NCBI GenBank assembly: GCA_944372345.1 | Contig: CALVYT010000005.1 | Location: forward strand, 1 to 64,000 | DNA from: an uncultured Clostridia bacterium | GTDB lineage: Bacteria; Bacillota; Clostridia; Christensenellales; Pumilibacteraceae | DNA: 64,000 bases | Direction of reading: 5' to 3' | Shown: one piece after another, positions 15,771 to 24,592 of the stretch | Position numbering within the stretch: the first letter of the stretch is position 1 | Layout of the letters: every line of letters begins with the position of its first letter | Program-made: the position numbers and the translations under genes | The notes under the pieces: generated by a model | What the model saw: the letters and a program-made list of their open reading frames with translations, nothing else | The model's database searches: none | Told to the model about the DNA's origin: nothing

Positions 15771-17861
15771 ATGAACGTACCCGAACTTTTCGGAAGCATG
15801 GTATTCAACGACAGGGAGATGAAGAAACGGCTTTCTCCCGAAACTTATAAGGCGCTTAAAACGACCGTTTCGTCGGGAGCGGCGCTCTCGCCTAAACTTG
15901 CCGACGAGATAGCGGAAGCGATGAAGGAATGGGCGATAGAAAAGGGCGCGACGCATTTCACGCACTGGTTCCAGCCGATGACGGGGCTGCCCGCCGAAAA
16001 ACACGATTCATTCATCGATCCGCAGCCGGGCGGCTCGGTCATAATGACTTTCAAGGGCAAGGAGCTGATCAAGGGCGAGCCCGACGCGTCGTCCTTCCCG
16101 TCGGGCGGTATGCGCGCGACGGCGGAAGCGCGCGGATATACGATATGGGATCCGACGAGCTATGCGTTCGTCATAGGCACGACGCTGTATATCCCGACGT
16201 GTTTCGTATCTTTCACCGGCGAAGTGCTGGATAAAAAGACCCCGCTGCTGCGCTCGATGGACGCTCTCGGCAACGTTGCGACGCGCTTTGCGCGGGCATT
16301 CGGCGTGGATTGCGAACGGGTGAGCTGCACCGTCGGTTCGGAGCAGGAATATTTTCTCATAGACAGAAAGATGTACAACGCCCGCAAGGATCTGCGCTAT
16401 ACGGGAAGAACGCTGTTCGGCGCGGAGCCGCCCAAGGGACAGGAACTCGAAGACCAGTATTTCGGCTCGATCAGAACGCGCGTGATGGCGTTTATGGAGG
16501 ACGTGGACAAGCAGCTGTGGCGGCTGGGCGTTTCGGCAAAGACGCGCCACAACGAAGTCGCGCCTTCGCAGCACGAGCTCGCTCCCGTATACGCGACCGT
16601 CAACGTCGCGACCGACCATAACCTGCTGACTATGGAGGTGCTCAAAAAGACGGCGGAACGCCACGGACTCGCATGCCTGCTGCACGAAAAACCGTTCAAG
16701 GGCGTCAACGGCAGCGGTAAGCACAACAACTGGTCCATATCCACGGACACGGGCGTGAACCTGCTCAGCCCGGGCAAAGACCCCGCGAACAACCTGCTGT
16801 TCCTTGCGACGGTCGCCGCCGTGATCAGAGCGGTGCACGAACATTCCGATTTGCTCCGTCTGTCCGTGGCGACGGCGGGCAACGACCACCGTTTGGGCGC
16901 GAACGAAGCGCCCCCCGCGATCATCAGCGTATACCTCGGCGATCAGCTCACCGAGATATTCGAAGCGGCGGCGTCGGGGAAGAAGTACAAGGGCGCGGCG
17001 TCGGAAAAGGCGATGGTAGGCGTTTCCGCGGTGCCCGATTTCATCAAGGATAACTCCGACCGCAACAGAACGTCGCCGTTCGCGTTCACGGGCAATAAGT
17101 TCGAGTTCCGCGCTCTCGGCAGCTCGCTCAACATAGCCTGCCCGAATATGATGATAAACGTCGCCGTGGCGGACGCTATGGAATCCATGCTCGGCACGCT
17201 GGAAAAGGCGAAGCCCGCCGACTTTGAAAAGACGGCGCGCAAACTGATAAAAGACACCTATCTCGCGCACAAGGCAGTAGTGTTCAACGGCAACAACTAT
17301 TCGTCCGAATGGATAGACGTCGAGAGCAAGAAGCGCGGTCTGCCCGAGATCAGGTCCACGCCCGAAGCCCTGCCGTACTACACGCTGCCGAAGAACGTCG
17401 AACTGCTGGCGCGTTACGGCGTGATGAACGCGCGCGAATGCGCGGCGAGAAAGGAGATACTGCTCGAACAGTACGCCAAGGTCATCAATATCGAAGCGTA
17501 TACGATGTATAAGATGACGGCGAAGATGATACTGCCCGCGTGCGTGGAGTTTATGAACGTGCTTTCCGAGTCGGTTGCGAACAAGAAGGATCTCGGAATG
17601 ACTTACGACTACGAGGGCAGTATCCTCTATAAGGCGGGCAAGCTCACAGACGAGGCGTACGCCCGCAACAACAAGCTGGAAGAGCTCCGCCGCACCGCGG
17701 CGGGCATAACGGACGTCGAGAAGCAGACGATGTATCTGCACGACGTCGTGCTGTCGGAGATGGAGGATCTCCGCAGCGTCATAGACTCGCTCGAACTGCT
17801 CATCAGTTCGGATTACTGGCCTCTGCCGTCCTACGGCGACATGCTGTTCTACGCCGACTGA
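15771..17861 (+). CDS. glnA: Glutamine synthetase type III (GlnN)
   Basis: A 696-residue GSIII, the large ATP-dependent enzyme making glutamine from glutamate and ammonia; length is normal for type III (about 700). Family landmarks: the N-terminal [13 protein letters not shown] segment, [22 protein letters not shown] (catalytic-domain Glu), the [14 protein letters not shown] strand, [17 protein letters not shown] (~313-329) and [23 protein letters not shown] lies 10 nt before ATG 15771. The ammonium transporter-PII gene follows 149 bp later with no terminator between, so nitrogen uptake and assimilation are probably co-expressed. Confidence 0.96.
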   Translation: MNVPELFGSMVFNDREMKKRLSPETYKALKTTVSSGAALSPKLADEIAEAMKEWAIEKGATHFTHWFQPMTGLPAEKHDSFIDPQPGGSVIMTFKGKELIKGEPDASSFPSGGMRATAEARGYTIWDPTSYAFVIGTTLYIPTCFVSFTGEVLDKKTPLLRSMDALGNVATRFARAFGVDCERVSCTVGSEQEYFLIDRKMYNARKDLRYTGRTLFGAEPPKGQELEDQYFGSIRTRVMAFMEDVDKQLWRLGVSAKTRHNEVAPSQHELAPVYATVNVATDHNLLTMEVLKKTAERHGLACLLHEKPFKGVNGSGKHNNWSISTDTGVNLLSPGKDPANNLLFLATVAAVIRAVHEHSDLLRLSVATAGNDHRLGANEAPPAIISVYLGDQLTEIFEAAASGKKYKGAASEKAMVGVSAVPDFIKDNSDRNRTSPFAFTGNKFEFRALGSSLNIACPNMMINVAVADAMESMLGTLEKAKPADFEKTARKLIKDTYLAHKAVVFNGNNYSSEWIDVESKKRGLPEIRSTPEALPYYTLPKNVELLARYGVMNARECAARKEILLEQYAKVINIEAYTMYKMTAKMILPACVEFMNVLSESVANKKDLGMTYDYEGSILYKAGKLTDEAYARNNKLEELRRTAAGITDVEKQTMYLHDVVLSEMEDLRSVIDSLELLISSDYWPLPSYGDMLFYAD

Positions 17862-17920
17862 CGGGTGCGGCAAAGCAATAGCCTCGCCGACTGACGGGGA
17901 GCAGATAAAGCAATATCCTC
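17851..17920. repeat. ~34-bp imperfect tandem duplication at the glnA stop
   Basis: GCCGACTGACGGG followed by ...AAAGCAATA(G/T)CCTC occurs twice. The first copy contains the glnA stop codon, as in the yidC duplication. Confidence 0.75.
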
Positions 17921-18010
17921 TTCATTCCGGAAATGCGGAACGAAGATCTCTTTCGAGGGAATATGGGGGATCGGGAAATTCCGAAAATTTCTTTTTGGGA
18001 GGATATAAAT

Positions 18011-19735
18011 ATGGAAACCGGAACGGTATCCGTTCTCGGTGCGGGCAGCCTTTGGTACATAGTGGGCGCGATCGTCGTATTCTTTATGCAATGCGGATTC
18101 GCCATGCTGGAAACGGGACTGACCCGCGCGAAGAACGCCGGCAACATCATCATGAAAAACATGATGGATTTCTGTATAGGGACCGTTATGTTCATGCTGA
18201 TAGGGTATTCGCTGATGGGTATCGGCGACGCCGCCGCAAACGCTTTTATCGGCAAACCGATGACGATATTCACGATGAGCGGCGACAGTTTCGCGCAGTT
18301 CTTTTTCAACCTCGTATTCTGCGCCACCGCCGCCACGATAGTCTCCGGCGCGCTTGCCGAGAGAACGCGGTTCTCCGCTTACTGCGTATACAGCGCGGTC
18401 ATAAGCCTTATCGTCTATCCCGTGGAAGCGGGCTGGGTGTGGGGCAGCGAAGGCTGGCTCGCGAAGTGGGGATTCATCGATTTCGCGGGCAGCGGCGTGA
18501 TACACGCGGTGGGCGGACTGTGTGCTCTGATCGGAGCGGCGATCCTCGGACCGCGTATCGGCAAGTACACCCGCGACGAACGCGGCAGAGTGACGAAGGT
18601 CAACGCCATTCCCGGGCATAACCTGACGCTTGCGGCACTCGGCGTGTTCATACTCTGGTTCTGCTGGTACGCGTTCAACGGAGCGGCGGCGACGAGTCTC
18701 GAACAGCTCGCGCGAATCAGCGTCAATACGACGATAGCTCCGTCGGTCGCGGCATGCGTGACGATGGTATTCACCTGGGTGCTCAATAAAAAGCCCGACG
18801 TATCGATGTGCCTGAATGCCGCTCTCGCGGGATTGGTCGCCGTGACGGCGTCCTGCCATATAATAGAATTCTGGGCGGCGGCGGTCATCGGGATCGTTTC
18901 GGGATTTCTCATCGTCGGAGCGTGCAATCTCATCGATCAGAAGCTGCACATAGACGATCCCGTCGGCGCGGTCGGCGTGCACTTCGTGCACGGCGTATGG
19001 GGCATAATAGCCGTAGGGCTGTTTGCCGTACCCGAGCTTGCGGGCAACGACGGCGGCTTGTTCTACGGCAGCGGAGTGCTGCTCGGCAAGCAGATCGTCG
19101 GCGAACTCGCCGTGCTCGGCTGGACGGGAGCGCTCATAACCGCGACGTATTTCGCGATCAAATATCTGCCCCGCGCGGTGGGCGCTCTCAAAGAGGGCAA
19201 CGGGCTGCGCTGCTCGGCGGAGCATGAAATATCCGGTCTGGATATTTCCGAACACGGGCTTGCCTCGGCGTATGCGGACTTCTTGCCGTCCGCGCCGTCC
19301 TACGGCGAAACGGGCGAGCATATCGACCTTTCGGGCATACGTCCCGTTCCCGTCGGCGGGATAGCCGGCGAGAAGTATACGAAGATAACCGTTATCTGCA
19401 ATCAGGACAGGCTGCCGCTGCTGCGCGACACGATGGCGGAGATAGGCGTGCAGGGCATGACCGTCACTCCCGTTATGGGCTGCGGCGTGCAGAAAGGGCA
19501 CACGGCTCAATACCGCGGCATAAAGAGCGCCGTCAACCTGATGCCCAAAGTGCAGGTAGACATAGTGGTGTCCGTCGTCGATCCGGGACTCGTGGTCGCC
19601 GCGGCGCAGAAAGCGCTGAACACGGGCAGCGTGGGCGACGGCAAGATATTCGTTTCGGGCGTGGAGGACGTTATGCGCGTCCGCACGGGAGAGCGGGGAA
19701 TAGCCGCTCTCGACAACGAAGCGAAACAGGAATAG
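18011..19735 (+). CDS. amt: Ammonium transporter fused to a C-terminal PII signalling domain
   Basis: A 574-residue fusion. Residues ~1-415 form an Amt/MEP/Rh channel with about eleven membrane helices; recognisable pieces are MQCGFAMLETGLTRAKNAGN and VGVHFVHGVWGIIAVG with the pore histidine. Residues ~453-560 are a PII (GlnB/GlnK) domain: QKGHTAQYRG is the T-loop start and NTGSVGDGKIFV the B-loop. The residue matching the uridylylated Tyr51 appears to be Ser (YRGIKSAVN), so control by uridylylation is unlikely; direct ATP/ADP/2-oxoglutarate gating of the attached channel is the inference. GGGAGG precedes ATG 18011. Confidence 0.93.
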   Translation: METGTVSVLGAGSLWYIVGAIVVFFMQCGFAMLETGLTRAKNAGNIIMKNMMDFCIGTVMFMLIGYSLMGIGDAAANAFIGKPMTIFTMSGDSFAQFFFNLVFCATAATIVSGALAERTRFSAYCVYSAVISLIVYPVEAGWVWGSEGWLAKWGFIDFAGSGVIHAVGGLCALIGAAILGPRIGKYTRDERGRVTKVNAIPGHNLTLAALGVFILWFCWYAFNGAAATSLEQLARISVNTTIAPSVAACVTMVFTWVLNKKPDVSMCLNAALAGLVAVTASCHIIEFWAAAVIGIVSGFLIVGACNLIDQKLHIDDPVGAVGVHFVHGVWGIIAVGLFAVPELAGNDGGLFYGSGVLLGKQIVGELAVLGWTGALITATYFAIKYLPRAVGALKEGNGLRCSAEHEISGLDISEHGLASAYADFLPSAPSYGETGEHIDLSGIRPVPVGGIAGEKYTKITVICNQDRLPLLRDTMAEIGVQGMTVTPVMGCGVQKGHTAQYRGIKSAVNLMPKVQVDIVVSVVDPGLVVAAAQKALNTGSVGDGKIFVSGVEDVMRVRTGERGIAALDNEAKQE

Positions 19736-19756
19736 CCCCTTTATTCCCTCTTAAGG

Positions 19757-19806
19757 CGGGTAACATTCCGTCCGATGCGGCGGCGGAATGTGCCCGTCGT
19801 ATTTTT
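19757..19806 (+). terminator. Probable terminator after amt
   Basis: CGGG-ta-ACATTCCG (19757-19770) pairs with CGGAATGT-g-CCCG (19784-19796), followed by TCGTATTTTT. Confidence 0.5.
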
Positions 19807-19820
19807 AAGGAGAACGATCT

Positions 19821-20378
19821 ATGTACGACAAAAATACCGAACATATTCCGTGCGGGCGACGCGGCAGACCGCTGCCGCCGTCCGACGTCGGCTGGCAGGC
19901 GGCGTTAAAGCGCGCGGCGACAGCCGGCGGGATCGGCGCGGTTCTGCTCCCCGCGGGGATAGTGTTGCAGAATTCGGTGCTCCTGCCCGACGGAGCGGGC
20001 GCGCTCGCGTTTGCGTTCGCGCTGATGATATTCCTCGGCGCGCTGCTGATATTGTATTCGATCGCGCTGCTCGTGCTCGGACTGACGCGCCGTGCGAAAT
20101 GTCCGCCGCGCGAAAGCGAGATAGCGGACGTCACGGAGCACGGCGAGACCGCTTACGCGACGGTGACCGCGGTGGAGAAACGAACCCGCCGCGTCCGCGG
20201 CGAGGCTGTAGAAGTGACGCGCGTCCGCGCCGAATACTACGACGATCTTTACGGGTATAAGCGCAGGTTCGTGTCCGACTGGTCGGAGAAGCCGTTCGCG
20301 GAAAAGGGCGGGCGCGTCAGGGTATATTACCGCCCTGACAGCAACCTCGGCTATTACGTCGAGCCGAAAACGCCGTGA
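19821..20378 (+). CDS. Membrane protein of unknown function (DUF3592-like tail)
   Basis: A 185-residue protein with two membrane segments (~30-50 and ~62-92) and a soluble C-terminal domain (~100-185) of beta character: ATVTAVEKRTRRVRG ... RVRVYYRPDSNLGYYVEP. The last part resembles DUF3592-type domains, which follow the same TM-beta layout, but I am not certain. AAGGAG precedes ATG 19821. It stands alone between a terminator-like hairpin and the galT promoter. Confidence 0.6.
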   Translation: MYDKNTEHIPCGRRGRPLPPSDVGWQAALKRAATAGGIGAVLLPAGIVLQNSVLLPDGAGALAFAFALMIFLGALLILYSIALLVLGLTRRAKCPPRESEIADVTEHGETAYATVTAVEKRTRRVRGEAVEVTRVRAEYYDDLYGYKRRFVSDWSEKPFAEKGGRVRVYYRPDSNLGYYVEPKTP

Positions 20379-20445
20379 CCGTGCGGTTTTTGCGCCGCAA
20401 AAGAGCTTAAACGGAGAAAATCGCATAAAAAATCCGCGCCGCGCC

Positions 20446-20474
20446 TTGACAAAACGTCGGCGCGGTGTTATTAT
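20446..20474 (+). promoter_or_regulatory. Distal galT promoter
   Basis: TTGACA (20446-20451), 17 bp, TATTAT (20469-20474). It would give a ~270-nt leader. The 376-bp gap 20379-20754 holds only the two galT promoters; I recognise no riboswitch in it. Confidence 0.7.
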
Positions 20475-20678
20475 AATATAAAAGTGTGCGGCGGACGACA
20501 AGCCCGCGCGCGGACTTTTCGGAAAAACCGCCTGCGCTCGCCGACGAGGAAGGGTGCATTACGGGCGGCGGATTTTCATACTGTTTTTTCAGTCGAACTT
20601 TCGGTCGCCGTCCGTTTTTCCCGAATAATTGACGCCGCGCGTCGGGTCTTTCGGGAGCACGGGAGCGGTCCTGCCGTT

Positions 20679-20707
20679 TTTACGTCTGCGTTTCATAGCT
20701 TTATTAT
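20679..20707 (+). promoter_or_regulatory. Proximal galT promoter
   Basis: TTTACG (20679-20684), 17 bp, TATTAT (20702-20707), about 40 bp before the ribosome binding site. Confidence 0.5.
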
Positions 20708-20754
20708 GCGCATATCCGGCGCGGTATATCCCGCGCGGGAAAGGAGAATACATT

Positions 20755-22701
20755 ATGGATATAAACACATCTCTCGACGAGCTGCTCGCATACGCGAAAG
20801 AGCGGCTGATGCTCGACGAACTCGACGAAATATACGCGCGCAACACCGTGCTCGGCATACTGCGCGCGGGCGGTTACCGCCCCGGCGATCCCGATACGGC
20901 GAAAGCGGAAAGCGCGGAAGAGCCGTCTGCGCTCGTTGACGCTCTCGTTTCGGCGGCGGTCGCCGCGGGAACGATAAGCTCTGACGAAGCGGAGCGCGCG
21001 GGCAAGCGCATTCTCGAAGCGATAGCGCTGCGCCCCTCCGCGGTCAACGATATGTACGCCGAAGCGGGCGGTGCGTCGAGCGCGAAAGCGAAGGAATTTC
21101 TCGACGACTACGTCAGGGCGAGCGGGTTCGGCGCGTCGTCCAATCCCGCTTTTATTGAGGAGATCGCCGACGACGGGCTCGTCGTCAGGGCGACGGGCGA
21201 AGGCAGGGAAGAGCTTATCGGCGTGTACCTCGCGATCGACGAACTGATATATTACGCGGAGAATTGCCTGCTGCTAGACGAATACGATTTCGACTATGCG
21301 CGCCGCGAGATATGCAACATCCTCGGCATAGACAGCTACGCTCCGCAGGAAATAGACTACGAAAAGGTGGACGCGCTCGACCGTCCCGATACGCTCGTTA
21401 CCGCTCTGACGGATATTTCCGTCGGACTGGGGCTGATCGGCGCGGACGAGGCGGAAGAGACCGCCGACAGAGTAATGGGCGCGCTGTCGCTGCGCCCGAG
21501 CGAGATCAACGACATCTTCCATTCCCTCGGCGGCAAGAAGGCGACTGATTTCCTCTATGACTATTCGGTCAAGAACCGTTATGTGAAAAAGAGCGCGCTC
21601 GAACGCAATATCCGCTTCAAGTCGGGCTACACCCGTCTGGGACTGGAAATAACGATAAACAAGGCGCGCCCCGAGTATGCGAGCGCGGAAGAAGCGGCGG
21701 AAGGCAATACGCCCGAGGGCGGCTATCCCGAGTGCTCCATATGCGCTTCGAATGAGGGCTGGTCGGGCACCGGCAAGTGCGCGCTCCGCACCGTGCGCAT
21801 AACGCTGGGCGGCAAAGAGTGGTTCTGGCAGTATTCGCCTTACGGGTATCTCGGCAAGCACGGCATAGCCGTCACTCTCGACCACACGCCCATGCGCGTC
21901 GACGACGCCACGGCTGGCGAGCTGATGGATTTCGTGGATATGTTCCCGCATTTCTTCATCGGCTGTAACGCCGCTCTGCCCGGAGCGGGCGGCAGCGTGC
22001 TCTCCCACTGCCATTTCCAGGGCGGAGAGGAAATGCTGCCCATAACCAAGGCAAAGACCAAATTGCGCCTGACCTATCCCAAATATCCGCTCGCGGACAT
22101 AGAAGTGCTCGACTGGTACGACTCCGTGATCCGCGTGACGTCGCAGTCGCGGCTGGTGATGAGCGAGATCGCTTCTGACATCCGCCGCGGCTGGGAAAGC
22201 TATACGGATAAGCAGCGCGGGATAATCGCGGAGGACGCGGACGGCAGGCATAACGCCGTTTCGATGACGATGCGCAAGATAAGCAACGGCAGATACTGCC
22301 TCGACATAACGCTCCGCTCCAACGTGCGCAGCAAGCAGTATCCGGACGGCGTGTTCCATACCCACCCTGAATTCTATGCTCTTAAAAAAGAGCCGAACGG
22401 TCTGCTCGAAGCGCAGGGTCTGTTCGTGCTGCCCGGCAGGCTGGAAGAGCAGATGGAGAAGCTGAACGAGTGCCTCGTGAATAAGCAGCCGCTGCCCGAG
22501 GATATGCGCGATTTCGCGCTCGTATACGACGAGATCGTGCGCGACAACGGCAGCGAGATGAGCAAGGTGGACGCGGGGATATATATCAAAGAGGAGTTCG
22601 GCTCCGTGTGCGAGCGCATACTCGGCAATATCGCGGTGTTCAAGACCCCCGAAGAGACCGCCGATTTCCTCGTCGGACTGGGCAGTTTCGCGCTCAGATG
22701 A
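20755..22701 (+). CDS. galT: UDP-glucose--hexose-1-phosphate uridylyltransferase, class II, with duplicated N-terminal domain
   Basis: A 648-residue GalT of the class II (Firmicutes) type, which exchanges UDP between glucose-1-P and galactose-1-P in the Leloir pathway. The class usually has about 500 residues. Here the ~120-residue helical N-terminal domain occurs twice: residues 7-125 (LDELLAYAKERLMLDELDE ... ALRPSAVNDMY) and 161-277 (IDELIYYAENCLLLDEYDF ... SLRPSEINDIF). The catalytic part follows from ~285, with ECSICASNEGWSG, LSHCHFQGG and FHTHPEFYALKKEPNGLLE. AAGGAG precedes ATG 20755. An unknown gene follows 18 bp later. Confidence 0.9.
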   Translation: MDINTSLDELLAYAKERLMLDELDEIYARNTVLGILRAGGYRPGDPDTAKAESAEEPSALVDALVSAAVAAGTISSDEAERAGKRILEAIALRPSAVNDMYAEAGGASSAKAKEFLDDYVRASGFGASSNPAFIEEIADDGLVVRATGEGREELIGVYLAIDELIYYAENCLLLDEYDFDYARREICNILGIDSYAPQEIDYEKVDALDRPDTLVTALTDISVGLGLIGADEAEETADRVMGALSLRPSEINDIFHSLGGKKATDFLYDYSVKNRYVKKSALERNIRFKSGYTRLGLEITINKARPEYASAEEAAEGNTPEGGYPECSICASNEGWSGTGKCALRTVRITLGGKEWFWQYSPYGYLGKHGIAVTLDHTPMRVDDATAGELMDFVDMFPHFFIGCNAALPGAGGSVLSHCHFQGGEEMLPITKAKTKLRLTYPKYPLADIEVLDWYDSVIRVTSQSRLVMSEIASDIRRGWESYTDKQRGIIAEDADGRHNAVSMTMRKISNGRYCLDITLRSNVRSKQYPDGVFHTHPEFYALKKEPNGLLEAQGLFVLPGRLEEQMEKLNECLVNKQPLPEDMRDFALVYDEIVRDNGSEMSKVDAGIYIKEEFGSVCERILGNIAVFKTPEETADFLVGLGSFALR

Positions 22702-22719
22702 CGGTTGCGGGAGGATGAG

Positions 22720-23304
22720 ATGACCGCAAAAGAACAGAAATTCCTCGCGCTGTTCGCGGAAACGGCGCGCATCGAACTGCCGCGCGACGGCGAAGAGTTC
22801 ATCCGCATAATGCGCGAACTGCTCGCGTTCGACGTGCAGAAAGCGATACTCGTGTGGGAATATCATCTTGCGGCGCATTCCGCGTCGCTCGCGGGCGATA
22901 AAGCGCTTGCGTCGCTGCTCGCCGACGGAGTCCGGACGGAGTTCGGCAGGAGCGCGGGCAGGCTCGCCCGCGCCGTGACGGACAGCCGCGCCGTTCGTGA
23001 AGCGGTATACCGTTTCGGACCGACGTCGCTGTCGTCGGCGGAGACCGCCGCGGTCGCCGCGCAGCTTATGCTGGCGGGGAAGGCGGAGAGCGACGACGTG
23101 CTGAAAAACGCGATGAAGAATCCGTTCGGCGAGTTCGGCGCGTTCATGGCGGCGGTCACGGACAGGCTGATAATCGAACTGTCCCGCAAGAACCCGTCGG
23201 GCGCGTCTTTCCCCAAAAAGCTCGCCGCGCAGGTGCTCTCGTATTCGGAGAAGATCAGGGGCGCGGAGCGGGCTTTCATTGCCCAACGCATAAGAGAATT
23301 ATAA
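22720..23304 (+). CDS. Unknown helical protein encoded with galT
   Basis: A 194-residue protein with no membrane segment or signal peptide that I can see; it looks all-helical, with alternating Ala/Leu/Arg. I do not recognise the family. Its middle (HLAAHSASLAGDKALASLLADG, quoted in part) suggests a helical repeat. GGGAGG precedes ATG 22720 by 5 nt; a TTG at 22705 is the only longer choice and fits less well. It follows galT by 18 bp and is followed directly by a strong terminator, so it is the second gene of a galT operon. Confidence 0.65.
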   Translation: MTAKEQKFLALFAETARIELPRDGEEFIRIMRELLAFDVQKAILVWEYHLAAHSASLAGDKALASLLADGVRTEFGRSAGRLARAVTDSRAVREAVYRFGPTSLSSAETAAVAAQLMLAGKAESDDVLKNAMKNPFGEFGAFMAAVTDRLIIELSRKNPSGASFPKKLAAQVLSYSEKIRGAERAFIAQRIREL

Positions 23305-23312
23305 TGCAAATT

Positions 23313-23336
23313 AAAAACTCCCCTCGGGGAGTTTTT
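23313..23336 (+). terminator. Terminator of the galT operon
   Basis: Perfect 11-bp palindrome AAAAACTCCCC (23313-23323) / GGGGAGTTTTT (23326-23336) with a 2-nt centre. Confidence 0.85.
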
Positions 23337-23339
23337 AAT

Positions 23340-23600
23340 AAGAAATTATTCGCCCGCGGCAAGCCGCGGGCGGCTTTCTTATGAGTGATTATGCGTGAAG
23401 CGGCAGACGCGGTAAATGCAACCGAACGGGCATAGGACGCGGCTTTGCTCTGTCTGCTGCTCGCGGAAACAGCTATGGCGGAAAAGACAAGGTTTGCTCC
23501 GCGCCCGCTCCGCTTGCCCTGCGGCGTTCAGGCGTAATGCCTTTCCGCAAATCCCGCCGCGCCCGTAAGATACCGAAGCGCGTCTGCCTCATTCGGCAAG
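23340..23600. repeat. Partial, partly inverted copy of the composite repeat module
   Basis: The gap 23305-23885 has no gene. CGCCCGCGGC-AA-GCCGCGGGCG (23351-23372) matches the hairpins at 9339 and 59158 in position and flanks (AGAAAT before, TTATGCGTGAA after) but with different paired bases. The stretch 23448-23535 (CTGCTGC...GCTATGGCGGAAAAG...GCCCTGC) is the reverse complement of the ATAAGACGG segment found at 9193 and 58999, much diverged. Confidence 0.65.
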
Positions 23601-23625
23601 AGCGCTTCTATATTATACGGAAAAG

Positions 23626-23885
23626 AATTTTTAAGTTTCTCGGAAAGGGGTTCGGGGAAAACCCTCTTTTCAAAGAGGGTTTTCCCCGCCAAACACTTCC
23701 CGAAAAAATTATAAATGCACATTTAAGTTTCTCGGGAAGGTGGGGTGCGGGGCGGAAACCCCTCTTTGGCGAAAGAGGGGTTGCCGCCGCGAGGTAAAAT
23801 ATTTTTAAGTTTCCCCGAGGGGGAGCGCGAGGGGGCGCCTCTTTGAAAAGAGGCGCCCCCTCGCAAAAACACTCTCCCGAAGACA
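23626..23885. repeat. Three tandem copies of the nested hairpin repeat
   Basis: Copy a: 17-bp perfect stem CGGGGAAAACCCTCTTT (23653-23669) / AAAGAGGGTTTTCCCCG (23672-23688). Copy b: AACCCCTCTTT / AAAGAGGGGTT extended by GGCGG/CCGCC. Copy c: 18-bp perfect stem GCGAGGGGGCGCCTCTTT (23827-23844) / AAAGAGGCGCCCCCTCGC (23847-23864). The TTAAGTTT-type start and the CTCTTT/AAAGAG tip are constant; the body of the stem varies with its partner. Same family as 9641-9830. Confidence 0.85.
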
Positions 23886-24176
23886 TTACCCGGAGGTTTC
23901 TGTTTTCGGCGCCGTTTTGGGCAGAATGAAATGGGTGATGACCGCGCCGCCGAGGAAGAACACGGCGTAAAAGACGCGGACGGAGCCGGCGACGAGGAAG
24001 CAGGTGACGAACATTACGCCCGCGCCGAGCAGGGCGACGAGGACGTCGCAGGCGACGGCGAGCGGTTTGCGTTTGATCCTGCCGCGCGGTTTTTCCGTCC
24101 ATTTATAGATCAGACGGACGAGCGCTCCCTCGGCGACGAGGGCGAAAAAGAGTATTATCTGCATGCTTACGGTCAT
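23886..24176 (-). CDS. yabQ: YabQ-like spore cortex protein
   Basis: A 96-residue membrane protein with three or four hydrophobic segments (IILFFALVAEGALVRLIYKW, VACDVLVALLGAGVMFVTCFL, VFYAVFFLGGAVITHFIL in part). Position directly after yabP, with an ATGA overlap, and next to ftsB/divIC matches the yabP-yabQ-divIC cluster of spore formers, where YabQ localises to the spore membrane and is needed for cortex synthesis. It is short and sequence similarity within the family is low, so the name rests largely on context. Confidence 0.7.
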   Translation of the reverse strand: MTVSMQIILFFALVAEGALVRLIYKWTEKPRGRIKRKPLAVACDVLVALLGAGVMFVTCFLVAGSVRVFYAVFFLGGAVITHFILPKTAPKTETSG

Positions 24177-24445
24177 TTGAATATCCTCCCGAGAAGCGGT
24201 TTTTTGGCGCGGGCATACGTCAGCGAGTCCACGCGCCCTTCAAACGTCAGGTCGCCGTCCGCGGCGGAGAACGAGTGTATGCGCAGTCCCTCGCCTTTGA
24301 CGGTAAGCGGACCTTCGCTCGTTGTCATATCAATGGCGGCGGGCGAGGAATTGATCACTTTTTCCACGCCGGTGATCAGCGTGCGCGAGCGTGATTCCAC
24401 TGTCAGCGAATGTTTGATCTTTACGTTCGATACGTTTCCTTCCAC
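24173..24445 (-). CDS. yabP: Sporulation protein YabP
   Basis: A 90-residue YabP/YqfC-family protein. The family signatures are clear: HSLTVESRSRTLITGVEKV near the start, MTTSEGPLTVKGEGLRIHSF in the middle and FEGRVDSLTYA near the end. In Bacillus it is made in the mother cell under sigma-E and is needed for cortex formation. The start is GTG 24445; no ribosome binding site precedes it and a sigma-E-like -10 box ends 6 nt upstream, so the mRNA may be leaderless. Confidence 0.88.
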   Translation of the reverse strand: MEGNVSNVKIKHSLTVESRSRTLITGVEKVINSSPAAIDMTTSEGPLTVKGEGLRIHSFSAADGDLTFEGRVDSLTYARAKKPLLGRIFK

Positions 24446-24451
24446 ATTGGA

Positions 24452-24480
24452 ATGATATGCCGCAGCGGCGCGGAATATGC
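24452..24480 (-). promoter_or_regulatory. Sigma-E-like promoter of yabP-yabQ
   Basis: Minus strand GCATATT (24480-24474) fits the sigma-E -35 pattern KMATATT; after 14 bp, CATATCAT (24459-24452) partly fits the -10 pattern CATACANT. Confidence 0.5.
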
Positions 24481-24506
24481 CGGAACGTGCGCGGAGCGAA
24501 AACGGC

Positions 24507-24535
24507 TTGACAAAACTTTGCAGATGAGGTATAAT
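24507..24535 (+). promoter_or_regulatory. Sigma-A promoter of ftsB/divIC-ppx
   Basis: TTGACA (24507-24512), 17 bp, TATAAT (24530-24535). It is divergent from the yabP promoter. Confidence 0.85.
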
Positions 24536-24592
24536 GACCGTACTCGGAAAAGACCGCGCGTTTCAGGTCTTTTCTTTCGGAGGCAGAGAACA

